From: Akkermansiaceae bacterium
GTDB taxonomy: Bacteria; Verrucomicrobiota; Verrucomicrobiia; Verrucomicrobiales; Akkermansiaceae
Length of the DNA stretch: 64,000 bases
Reading direction: 5' to 3'
NCBI GenBank assembly: GCA_024233135.1
Contig: JACKPZ010000012.1
Coordinates: 59,419 to 123,418 of the forward strand
Position 1 is the first letter of the stretch, and every line of letters begins with the position of its first letter. The notes under the pieces were generated by a model that made no database searches, had not been told where the DNA came from, and worked only from the letters and a program-made list of their open reading frames with translations. The translations under genes were made by a program, and so were the position numbers. Positions 58,701-64,000 of this stretch are shown here, piece after piece.

Positions 58701-59899
58701 TGAAGCGGAATCCCAAGGTGGCTGGTCTCGAGGATTGGAAATGGGTTGAAGCGAAGCGGGTGAGGTGGGACGCGGGCAAGGTGGCCGGGGCTTCCAGCCC
58801 CGTTGCCAGATCGATGAATGACTCCGGGGCTGGAAGCCCCGGTCACGACCCGCTCGCCTGTTACGGGCTCGGCAACCTCTATTACGACAAGCGGCGTCAC
58901 CACGACGCCATTGCCGCGTGGGAGAAGGCGGTCTCGACGAACATCCCGCAGGTTCACCGCAACCTGGCCATCGCCCGCTGGAACACGGACCGCGACGGGG
59001 ACGCCGCCCGCCAGGGATACCTCAAGGCGATCGAACTCGATCCCTTCGACCCGCGGCTCGTCTCCGAGTTCGATCAACTGCGCTCGAAACTGAACGATCC
59101 GCTGGAAGACCGCCTCGACTTTCTGCTGGAGAAACGGGAGCTCGTGTTCCAGCGCGATGACGCCAGCGTCAGCCTTGCGAGACTCTTCAACCTGCTCGAT
59201 CGTCCGCAGGACGCCCTCGATCTCCTGCGGTCCCGCCGGTTCCACCCGTGGGAAGGCGGCGAGGGGATGGTGCTGCGCGAGTTCACGACCGCGAAACTGC
59301 TGTTGGGTCGCCATGCGCTCGAAGCCGGGGACGCCGCCACGGCTCTCGCCCATTTCGTGGATGCCATGGACACCCCGGACTCGCTCGGCGAGAATTACCA
59401 CCTGCTTCAGGCGAAAGCCGACGTGAACTACTGGATCGGCCGTGCCTTGCAGGCTCTCGGCCGCAACGACGAGGCGCGCCAGGCCTTCGAGGCATCCGCT
59501 TCCGAACAAGGGGACTTCTCCGAAATGGCGGTCACCGCCCATTCCCCGCTCACGTGGTTCCGCGGGCGGTCGCTGGGCGAGCTCGGGCGTGGCGAGGAAG
59601 CCCGCGGGCTCTTCCAAGAATTGCTCGGGTTCGCCACCGGGCGCATCGGCCAACCGGCGAAAATCGACTACTTCGCCACCTCGCTTCCGAACCTGCTCGT
59701 GTTCGAGGAGGACCTGCAGGCCCGCCGGGACAGCGAATTCCGTCTGCTCGCCGCGATGGCCCATCACGGACTTGGAAACCGGGACGCCGCCATCGAGTCC
59801 GCGCGTCTGGTGCTCGGATTCGACCGGGCGGATCCGTATGCGAATCTGATTCTCGCGGAGGAGCCGCTTCGTTTAGACGGCTCCGAAGATCCCGTGTGA
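55796..59899 (+). CDS. DUF5107-TPR protein interrupted in frame by a REP-associated tyrosine transposase
   Basis: 1367 residues from the ATG at 55796. Residues 30-350 form the DUF5107 domain (RLENEFIRLVMLPEIGGRIF, GVEFNWPQHHRPGTFMPADL, GNHPFGWAWDREL), seen in sugar-locus proteins. TPR repeats run from about 470 to 750 (YLLRCLEIDPLDARANLALG, EAHYHLGLTLRFLGEETAAE) and again from 1018 to 1367 (ACYGLGNLYYDKRRHHDAIA, NYWIGRALQALGRNDEARQA). Residues 755-1017 are an inserted transposase unit; without it the protein would be 1104 residues, the usual size. The downstream TPR part stays in frame, with no stop. Whether the product is stable is unknown. It lies after the symporter. Confidence 0.88.
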   Translation: MSVEASLEALTIPTYPVGAPEKNPVFFEKRVYQGSNGKVYPLPFIDKVFDEPVPVSYQSARLENEFIRLVMLPEIGGRIFLGQDKKNADYDFFYRQDVIKPALVGLAGPWISGGVEFNWPQHHRPGTFMPADLHIEHEADGAATVWLSEHNPLDRLKGMHGIRMRPGSSLVELRARLYNRTPLTRTFLWWANVAAMVHDQYQSLFPPDVHYVADHAVRALSSFPVANNPYYGVDYQNRPGANDLSWYRNIPVPTSYMVCQTAFDFFGGYDHAANGGFVHVADRHVAPGKKQWTWGNHPFGWAWDRELTDANGPYVELMAGVYTDNQPDFTYLLPYETKTFSQFWWPIRDIGPVQQANTKAALALAVRDDRTVVLGLNVSERFEGELVVSRNGGVLGLFPITLEPGEAWTDESLRFSGDSPAELLAELRGTDGSLVLAYRPVDVSALTRDRAQATEPPAAEDIDSADELYFTAEHLEQYRHPTRDPEPYLLRCLEIDPLDARANLALGKRHLARGRFAEARGFLEKAVGRLTFRHPNPVTGEAHYHLGLTLRFLGEETAAEGGFAKAAWNYEWRSSSHCQLASLACRQGDFESALRHLDESLATNRDHNKAKVLQALALHRLGRDAEASEILAALAAVDPLDHWAAVVADLVCDNGIRVPAASRNDGQTILDLVFDFIEAGFADEALALLEAHHSVPIEDAAVPNPLSRSQMTRYVKAWLTRDPGDLAEAGAQSPDHFFPSRLEEMLILEWAAGIVAGASSPVAKEQNMATGLEGPATSFTPTFLHPEKEIEKYNNQLPHWQQEGVTYAVTFRLDDSLPQSVLQRYVREKSDIQHRLDVAKQMGESTQVRDCEKQLHALHREHIETALDQGTGACHMRDPRIARIVADALTHFDGERYDLAAWCVMPNHVHMILRPLDGHRIEDILASIKSFSAQQANKALGRSGAFWKSESYDHIIRDEDDLAKQLDYLKRNPKVAGLEDWKWVEAKRVRWDAGKVAGASSPVARSMNDSGAGSPGHDPLACYGLGNLYYDKRRHHDAIAAWEKAVSTNIPQVHRNLAIARWNTDRDGDAARQGYLKAIELDPFDPRLVSEFDQLRSKLNDPLEDRLDFLLEKRELVFQRDDASVSLARLFNLLDRPQDALDLLRSRRFHPWEGGEGMVLREFTTAKLLLGRHALEAGDAATALAHFVDAMDTPDSLGENYHLLQAKADVNYWIGRALQALGRNDEARQAFEASASEQGDFSEMAVTAHSPLTWFRGRSLGELGRGEEARGLFQELLGFATGRIGQPAKIDYFATSLPNLLVFEEDLQARRDSEFRLLAAMAHHGLGNRDAAIESARLVLGFDRADPYANLILAEEPLRLDGSEDPV
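58058..58125. repeat. Left REP/inverted-REP pair of the RAYT unit
   Basis: REP 58058-58080 and inverted REP 58103-58125, matching the intergenic pair at 55714-55780 in both 23-nt units. In the host frame the first unit reads VAGASSPVA. The right pair is 58781-58846. Confidence 0.9.
58781..58846. repeat. Right REP/inverted-REP pair of the RAYT unit
   Basis: The REP at 58781-58803 is identical to those at 55714 and 58058. The inverted unit 58824-58846 differs slightly: its outer end is GGTCAC rather than GGCCAC and its hairpin is GGGGCT-GGA-AGCCCC. In frame the pair reads VAGASSPVARSMNDSGAGSPGH. Confidence 0.9.
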
Positions 59900-60299
59900 T
59901 CGGCGGACGGTTTCCACTTGGGTGCCTCCAAACGTCCCGACCGATCGACGATCGGGACCAACTGCCGGTTTTTCAGAACGAACAGCAAGCAGTGGATGCC
60001 GGTGACGGGCGGGTTCCGCTTCAGCCTCGGCCCGCATGGGACCGTGGAGCCACGACGAGGTGCGCAACGGTGGGTTCCCTTCCTTCGCTCGATTCGGTGG
60101 AAGTGATCACCCGGTTCAAGACCGCCGTTTTCGCAGGCTCCAAGGCAGGCGGGAATCTACATGCAACGGACTGATTTCGTGAATTTTGGGCCGAAATCAG
60201 ATGCCGTCGATGGGCTCCGCAGGGTTGGTTTCCAAGGAAAGGTCGGCGGATGTCCCTCCGGAAATTCCAAAAATCCGCCGCGAGTCCGGCAAAAAAACC
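59900..60299. other. Intergenic region between the TPR gene and rplU
   Basis: About 400 bp with no convincing gene. Near the start, GTCCCGA (59934-59940) and TCGGGAC flank the near-palindrome CCGATCGACGATCGG (59941-59955), followed by a T5 run at about 59966; this may terminate the TPR gene. The remainder (59990-60230) has several overlapping short frames on both strands but no start, motif or ribosome site I trust. It may be a decayed or repeated element. Confidence 0.45.
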
Positions 60300-60328
60300 T
60301 TGCGCGGGGGGTGGGCACATGGTGATCT
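60300..60328 (+). promoter_or_regulatory. Candidate rplU-rpmA promoter
   Basis: TTGCGC (60300-60305), a 17-bp spacer and TGATCT (60323-60328), after an A7 tract. The spacer (GGGGGGTGGGCAC) resembles that of the rRNA promoter at 18450-18479. Confidence 0.35.
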
Positions 60329-60334
60329 CCCCGC

Positions 60335-60350
60335 CCCGCCGCACGGCGGG
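60335..60350 (+). promoter_or_regulatory. Leader hairpin upstream of rplU
   Basis: CCCGCC/GGCGGG with loop GCAC, 29 nt before the rplU start and followed at a distance by ATTTTTCAT. It could be a leader structure for autoregulation of the L21-L27 operon or a weak attenuator. Confidence 0.35.
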
Positions 60351-60379
60351 AGTCCGAAACCATTTTTCATACCACGGCC

Positions 60380-60691
60380 ATGGCCTACGCAGTGATCAAA
60401 ACCGGCGGCAAACAATACCGCGTTCAGGAAGGCACCAAGTTCGACGTCGAGAAGATCGACGCCGCGGTGGATTCCGAAGTGAAATTCGACGTCCTCTTGG
60501 TCGGCGAAGGCGATTCCGTGAAGATCGGCGCGCCGGTCGTCGACGGTGCTTCCGTCACCGCCAAGGTGGTCAGCCAGTTCCGCGGACCGAAGGGCATCGC
60601 CTTCAAGTTCAAGCGACGCAAAGGTTTTCACAAGACCAAGGGTTTCCGCCGCAGCCTGACGACACTGGAAGTGGTTTCGATCGCCGGCTGA
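60380..60691 (+). CDS. rplU: 50S ribosomal protein bL21
   Basis: 103 residues. MAYAVIKTGGKQYRVQEGTK at the N-terminus and GIAFKFKRRKGFHKTKGFRR near the C-terminus are L21 hallmarks. It binds 23S rRNA in the large subunit. It is followed after 28 bp by rpmA, the standard L21-L27 pair. The GTPase gene obg, often next in order, is absent. Confidence 0.98.
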   Translation: MAYAVIKTGGKQYRVQEGTKFDVEKIDAAVDSEVKFDVLLVGEGDSVKIGAPVVDGASVTAKVVSQFRGPKGIAFKFKRRKGFHKTKGFRRSLTTLEVVSIAG

Positions 60692-60719
60692 TCCATCCAA
60701 CCCCAACTCTCCCACTCTC

Positions 60720-60971
60720 ATGGCCCACAAAAAAGGACAAGGCTCCGTCAAGAACGGACGTGACTCGCGCAGCAAGCGTCTCGGCGTGAAGAAATTCGGC
60801 GGCCAGGCGGTCATCGCCGGCAACATCCTCGTCCGCCAGCGCGGCACGAAGTTCGTTCCCGGACTGGGCGTCGGCATCGGCCGCGACCACACTCTCTTCG
60901 CCCTCGTCGACGGCCGCGTGAAGTTCGACCAGGATTCCCGCCGCGTGAACGTGGTGGCTGAGGCGAACTGA
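60720..60971 (+). CDS. rpmA: 50S ribosomal protein bL27
   Basis: 83 residues. MAHKKGQGSVKNGRDSRSKR, LGVKKFGGQAVIAGNILVRQ, RGTKFVPG and GIGRDHTLFALVDG are the L27 signature. It has no N-terminal cleavage extension of the kind seen in Firmicutes. L27 sits near the peptidyl transferase centre. It is co-transcribed with rplU and followed by a strong terminator. Confidence 0.98.
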   Translation: MAHKKGQGSVKNGRDSRSKRLGVKKFGGQAVIAGNILVRQRGTKFVPGLGVGIGRDHTLFALVDGRVKFDQDSRRVNVVAEAN

Positions 60972-60999
60972 GCGCCGCATCCGCGAAACCAAATCTCCA

Positions 61000-61034
61000 C
61001 GCCGCTTCCGGATCGTTCCGGGAGCGGCGTTTTT
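61000..61034 (+). terminator. Rho-independent terminator after rpmA
   Basis: A 13-bp stem (61000-61012 with 61017-61029; CGCCGCTTCCGGA against TCCGGGAGCGGCG, one G-T pair) with a TCGT loop, then TTTTT at 61030-61034. Confidence 0.92.
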
Positions 61035-61071
61035 GTTGCAATCCGCGGCATGCCCGCGATCTTCGGCGCGG

Positions 61072-61980
61072 ATGCGAGGAAGCGGCCTGCGAGCGATGGG
61101 ATGGATGGCGGTGCTGGCCGCGGCCATGGTGTTTCCCTCCTGCCGCCGTGCTCCCGAGGGCCCGCCCAAGGCGGTGCCGGTGGCCGAGGACGGCGTGCTC
61201 GACCTGCGGCTGATGAGTTTCAACATCCGCTACGAGAACGGGGAGGACCCGGGTTCCCGTTCGTGGCGTGAGCGGGTCGTCGGCGCGGTGCACATGATCC
61301 GCGAGGAGAAGCCCGACGTCTTCGGCGTGCAGGAGGCGCTGCACGGGCAGGCGGCGGATCTCCGCGCGTCGCTGCCGGAGTATCGGTTTCACGGCGTCGG
61401 CCGCGACGACGGCGCGAAGCACGGAGAATACTCGGCGGTTTTCTATCAGGCGGATCGTTTCGTGCCCGATCCCGCGGACGCCGGGACTTTCTGGTTGTCC
61501 GATACACCGGAAAAGCCCGGGTCGCGCACCTGGGGCAACGAGATCCCGCGGGTCGCGACGTGGGTGCGCTTGGACGACCGCGCGACCGGTCGCGGTTTCT
61601 ATGTCTTCAACACCCACTGGGACCATCGCAACCAGCCGTCGCGCGAAAAGGCTGCGGAGTTGATCGTCCGGCGCATCGAGGGGCGGAAACACAAGGACCA
61701 GCCGGTTGTTTTGTTAGGCGATTTCAACGCGGTGCTCGACAACCCGGCGGTCCGCACGCTCGCCGCGTCCGGCCTCGCGGACGCATGGCACAAGCTCCAC
61801 TCCGCCGAGCGCGACATCACCACCCTGCACTTCTGGCAGGGCAGCCGCCGCGGGCGCCGCAAGGTGGACCACATCCTCGTCAGCGGCGGGGCGGAGGTGG
61901 TCGCTGCGGGCATCCGGGATCAGGACGAACCGATGGTTTCCGATCACTTCCCGGTGACCGCCCGGGTGAGATTCCATTAG
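61072..61980 (+). CDS. Endonuclease/exonuclease/phosphatase-family lipoprotein
   Basis: 302 residues from the ATG at 61072; another ATG at 61096 is possible. The signal MRGSGLRAMGWMAVLAAAMV ends in the lipobox FPSC. EEP-fold motifs are complete: LRLMSFNIRYENGEDPG, DVFGVQEAL (catalytic Glu), FNTHWDHRNQPSREKA, VVLLGDFNAVLDNPAV and PMVSDHFPVTARV (catalytic Asp-His). Relatives include secreted nucleases and phosphodiesterases; the substrate is not evident. It is convergent with the RmlD-like gene, overlapping its end by 4 bp. Confidence 0.88.
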   Translation: MRGSGLRAMGWMAVLAAAMVFPSCRRAPEGPPKAVPVAEDGVLDLRLMSFNIRYENGEDPGSRSWRERVVGAVHMIREEKPDVFGVQEALHGQAADLRASLPEYRFHGVGRDDGAKHGEYSAVFYQADRFVPDPADAGTFWLSDTPEKPGSRTWGNEIPRVATWVRLDDRATGRGFYVFNTHWDHRNQPSREKAAELIVRRIEGRKHKDQPVVLLGDFNAVLDNPAVRTLAASGLADAWHKLHSAERDITTLHFWQGSRRGRRKVDHILVSGGAEVVAAGIRDQDEPMVSDHFPVTARVRFH

Positions 61981-62861
61981 GCCGGGGGGCCGTTGCAGAG
62001 CGACTTCACGTATTCCCGCACCGCAGCCTCCCAAGGCCGGGGAGGCGAGGAAACGATGGACGCGAGGCGGGTGCAGTCCATCGCGGTGAATCGCGGGCGC
62101 GCGGCGCGGAACGATTTCATTTCGGACAGAACGAGCGGCTCGACCTCGGGCGCGTGATCGAGCAGGCCGGCTTGCTGCATTTCGCGCACGACGCGGACGG
62201 CCAGTCCGTGCCAGCTCACCGGCGCGCCCGGGTTGCAGGCGTGAAGGATTCCGCCGACGGGGGTGTGCAGCAGGTCCTCGATCCAGTCGCAGAGATCCAC
62301 GGTGTAGGTGGGAAGCGAGGTTTTGTCGGAAACGGCGGAGAGTTTCCCGCCGGCCAGCGCGGTCTTGAAGACCTGATCGATGAATGACGGCTTTTCCGGT
62401 CCGAAGACCCACGAAACGCGCAGCACGAGGTGCCCGGGATGGTGCAGAACGGCGCGTTCGCCCGCCAGCTTGCTGCGGCCGTAGGCGCTCAGCGGTTTCG
62501 CTTCCGCGAACTCGTCGGGTTTCACCATGGTGTCGCCGGCGAAGACGTAGTCGGTGCTGAAATGGATCATCCGCACGCCGTTCGCCGCGGCCCATTCGGC
62601 GATCTTGCCGGGTGCGGCCGAGTTCACCCGCATCGCGAGCTTGGGATCATCCTCGCAGGCTTCGAGCGAGGTGAGCGCGGCCGGATTGAGAAACACATCG
62701 CAATCCAGCCCGTCGAGGGCGGTGCGCAGCGATACGTCGTCCGCCAGATCGAGCGCCGTCCGCGGCAGCGGGATCACGTCGTGATTGTCCGCCAGCTTTC
62801 CGGCCAGGGCCGCGCCGACGCGGCCGGTCGTGCCGGTGATCGCGACCCGTTTCCGTCTCAC
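61977..62861 (-). CDS. rfbD: dTDP-4-dehydrorhamnose reductase-like SDR
   Basis: 294 residues with a GTG start overlapping the upstream stop (GTGA). NAD(P) site ITGTTGRVGAALAGKL, STDYVFAGD, and the catalytic YxxxK in LSAYGRSKLAGERAV follow the RmlD family, as do FLNPAALTSLEACEDDPKLA and LRVSWVFGPEKPSFID. RmlD makes dTDP-L-rhamnose, but the other rml genes are not here, so a related reductase is possible. manC nearby suggests a surface-polysaccharide context. Confidence 0.82.
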   Translation of the reverse strand: MRRKRVAITGTTGRVGAALAGKLADNHDVIPLPRTALDLADDVSLRTALDGLDCDVFLNPAALTSLEACEDDPKLAMRVNSAAPGKIAEWAAANGVRMIHFSTDYVFAGDTMVKPDEFAEAKPLSAYGRSKLAGERAVLHHPGHLVLRVSWVFGPEKPSFIDQVFKTALAGGKLSAVSDKTSLPTYTVDLCDWIEDLLHTPVGGILHACNPGAPVSWHGLAVRVVREMQQAGLLDHAPEVEPLVLSEMKSFRAARPRFTAMDCTRLASIVSSPPRPWEAAVREYVKSLCNGPPA

Positions 62862-63184
62862 ATCACGCCTTGCTCGCGGAGTTCGTGGTCCACCTCGTCG
62901 TAGTCGGGGACGCCGATGCCTGCGTCGCGGATCTTCTGGATCTTGCGGCGGACCCCGACCTTGCTGCGCGGGCCGGTGATGAGGCCCGTCACGCCGTCGA
63001 CCACGAAGGGCAGCAGCGCGGCCACACCAAGGGCGCCGATGCCGATGCCGATGGCGCGGCGGGCGTTCTGATGCATCAGGTCACCCAGCAGGAGACCGGC
63101 CGCCGCACCGATCAGGGCGGGGGCGGTCAGCGCGCTGGTTTCGATCCAGGCGGGTGTCGGGTCGGCGTGTTGCTCTTCGATCAT
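62858..63184 (-). CDS. Small hypothetical membrane protein
   Basis: 108 residues from the ATG at 63184 (MIEEQHADPTPAWIETSALT); the frame opens earlier, at a GTG at 63223. Two hydrophobic segments (LTAPALIGAAAGLLLGDLMH, AIGIGIGALGVAALLPFVVD) form a hairpin, and the C-terminal 45 residues are charged (VRRKIQKIRDAGIGVPDYDE). No family is recognised. Its stop overlaps the start of the RmlD-like gene. Confidence 0.68.
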   Translation of the reverse strand: MIEEQHADPTPAWIETSALTAPALIGAAAGLLLGDLMHQNARRAIGIGIGALGVAALLPFVVDGVTGLITGPRSKVGVRRKIQKIRDAGIGVPDYDEVDHELREQGVM

Positions 63185-63283
63185 GCGCGCAATGTAGCCA
63201 GCCACCCCGCCTACGACAATCACGGAAACGCGTCACTCTTTCCCGCTTTCCGCATCCGGGGAAATCCGGCAGCGTTTGGCCGC

Positions 63284-64000
63284 ATGGCAAGCCCTTCCTC
63301 CACTTACGCGCTGATCCTCGCCGGCGGTTCCGGCACCCGTTTCTGGCCGCTCAGCCGCGATGCGAAACCGAAGCAGCTCCTCGATCTCTTCGGCGACGGC
63401 ACGTTGCTTGCCCACGCCATCCGCCGGCTCGAAGGACTGGTGCCCCTGGAGAACATCCTCATTCTCACCAACGCCAAGCAGCTCGACGGCGTCCGCGCCG
63501 CCGCCCCCATGCTGCCTCCGGGCAACGTCTTTGCCGAACCCTGCAAACGCGACACCGCGCCGGCCGTCGCGCTCGGTATCGGTCTCATCTCCGCGCGCGA
63601 TCCGGATGCGCTCATGATCGTGCTTCCGGCCGATCAACTCATCCGCGACGTGCCCGGTTTCCAGAGCGTCATGCGCGACGCCCTTGATGTCGCCGCACAC
63701 AGTGACGGGCTTGTCACCATCGGCATCCAACCCACCTGGCCCTGCCCATCGTATGGCTACATCGAGCGCGGTGCACCCGCATCCATCGATGGAGTGTCTC
63801 TTTCCCACGAGCCCTTCGAGGTGAAACGTTTCCGGGAAAAACCGAATCCCGAGCTGGCCGAGGAGTTCCTCCGCCAAGGCGGATTCTCGTGGAACGCCGG
63901 CATGTTCGTATGGTCGCTCGCCACGGTGAAGGCGCAGCTCGCCAAGCACGCTCCCGAGCTCGCCACCTTTGTCGATGAACTCGGCGGCTCTCCGGACCTC
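63284..64000 (+). CDS. manC: Mannose-1-phosphate guanylyltransferase (cut by window edge)
   Basis: 239 N-terminal residues are present. The nucleotidyltransferase signature is LILAGGSGTRFWPLSRDAKP with KQLLDLFGD following. FAEPCKRDTAPAVALG, IVLPADQLI, SYGYIERG, FREKPNPELAEEFLRQGGF and SWNAGMFVW all match GDP-mannose pyrophosphorylases. It makes GDP-mannose for surface polysaccharide. It is divergent from the small membrane protein/rfbD pair. A C-terminal isomerase domain, if any, would lie outside the window. Confidence 0.94.
   Translation, partial: MASPSSTYALILAGGSGTRFWPLSRDAKPKQLLDLFGDGTLLAHAIRRLEGLVPLENILILTNAKQLDGVRAAAPMLPPGNVFAEPCKRDTAPAVALGIGLISARDPDALMIVLPADQLIRDVPGFQSVMRDALDVAAHSDGLVTIGIQPTWPCPSYGYIERGAPASIDGVSLSHEPFEVKRFREKPNPELAEEFLRQGGFSWNAGMFVWSLATVKAQLAKHAPELATFVDELGGSPDL

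Larger units (their letters stand above)
58058..58846 (+). mobile_element. REP-associated tyrosine transposase (RAYT) unit inserted in frame in the TPR gene
   Basis: 789 nt (263 codons). REP pairs flank it: 58058-58080 with 58103-58125 on the left, 58781-58803 with 58824-58846 on the right. Between them an IS200/Y1-type transposase is encoded: FLHPEKEIEKYNNQLPHWQQ, YAVTFRLDDSLPQSVLQRYV, AWCVMPNHVHMILRPLDGH, then FWKSESYDHIIRDEDDLAKQ and LDYLKRNPKVAGL. The HUH pair is H908-V-H910 and the predicted catalytic Tyr is Y952 (fusion numbering). RAYTs mobilise REP hairpins. The unit has an internal ATG at 58097 but no stop of its own. Confidence 0.92.

Noticed and set aside
55714..58846. REP repeats as a CRISPR array
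   Set aside because: The units are palindromic, in head-to-tail inverted pairs at irregular distances and tied to a RAYT gene, not regularly spaced repeats with unique spacers.
55517..59767. Very long open frame (1416 codons) on the minus strand opposite the symporter end and TPR gene
   Set aside because: It is antisense to clear DUF5107, TPR and transposase coding sequence, shows no domain and has the low-complexity composition of a mirror frame.
59248..60174. 308-codon plus-strand frame running from the TPR gene into the gap before rplU
   Set aside because: Its first two thirds are a shadow of TPR coding sequence and the rest has no start or domain; the gap is listed as intergenic.

Overview
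The window is a high-GC chromosomal segment from a member of the Verrucomicrobiota, most likely near Luteolibacter or Haloferula in the Verrucomicrobiaceae. This rests on the character of the 16S rRNA, two PEP-CTERM proteins, a planctomycete/verrucomicrobial-type sigma factor coupled to a FecR protein, an SHD1-like tail on a thioredoxin, and families common in that phylum (DUF5107-TPR, DUF4832/4874). No database search was run, so the genus is an inference.

Layout. 1-5.8 kb: a flotillin/NfeD pair cut by the left edge, coupled hypothetical membrane proteins, an entericidin-like lipoprotein, a MenH-like hydrolase and a GYF_2 membrane protein. 6.0-18.3 kb: carB, a TlpA-type thioredoxin, an orphan vsr, menB, a 1915-residue secreted metalloprotease with many adhesion-type domains, and kduD. 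18.4-24.3 kb: a complete rRNA operon, 16S-tRNA-Ala-tRNA-Ile-23S-5S, with promoter, two boxA-like sites and a terminator. 24.3-38.1 kb: mostly housekeeping genes (Hsp70, ispA, asd, acid phosphatase, PpiC isomerase, PEP-CTERM protein, L,D-transpeptidase, hflX, lysS, HIT protein, YheT-like hydrolase).

38.1-64 kb is more accessory. It holds a pair of SF1 helicases, then a four-gene operon with ATGA overlaps at every junction (sigma factor, FecR protein, DUF4832 lipoprotein, pseudopilin). That operon diverges from a GH114-like secreted enzyme and a PEP-CTERM protein. A carbohydrate locus follows: a GH2 enzyme, an AraC regulator, a sodium:solute symporter and a DUF5107-TPR protein. The window closes with rplU-rpmA, an EEP-family lipoprotein, an RmlD-like reductase and the start of manC.

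The most notable feature is in the DUF5107-TPR gene (55796-59899). A complete REP-associated tyrosine transposase unit, with a REP/inverted-REP pair on each side, lies inside the coding sequence. It spans exactly 789 nt (263 codons), contains no stop, and keeps the host frame, so the TPR protein carries an embedded HUH transposase with H908, H910 and Y952 intact. A third REP pair without a transposase sits just upstream of the same gene. A second recurring pattern is several promoter-like -35/-10 pairs whose -10 box lies only 6-10 nt before the start codon, which suggests leaderless or near-leaderless transcripts.
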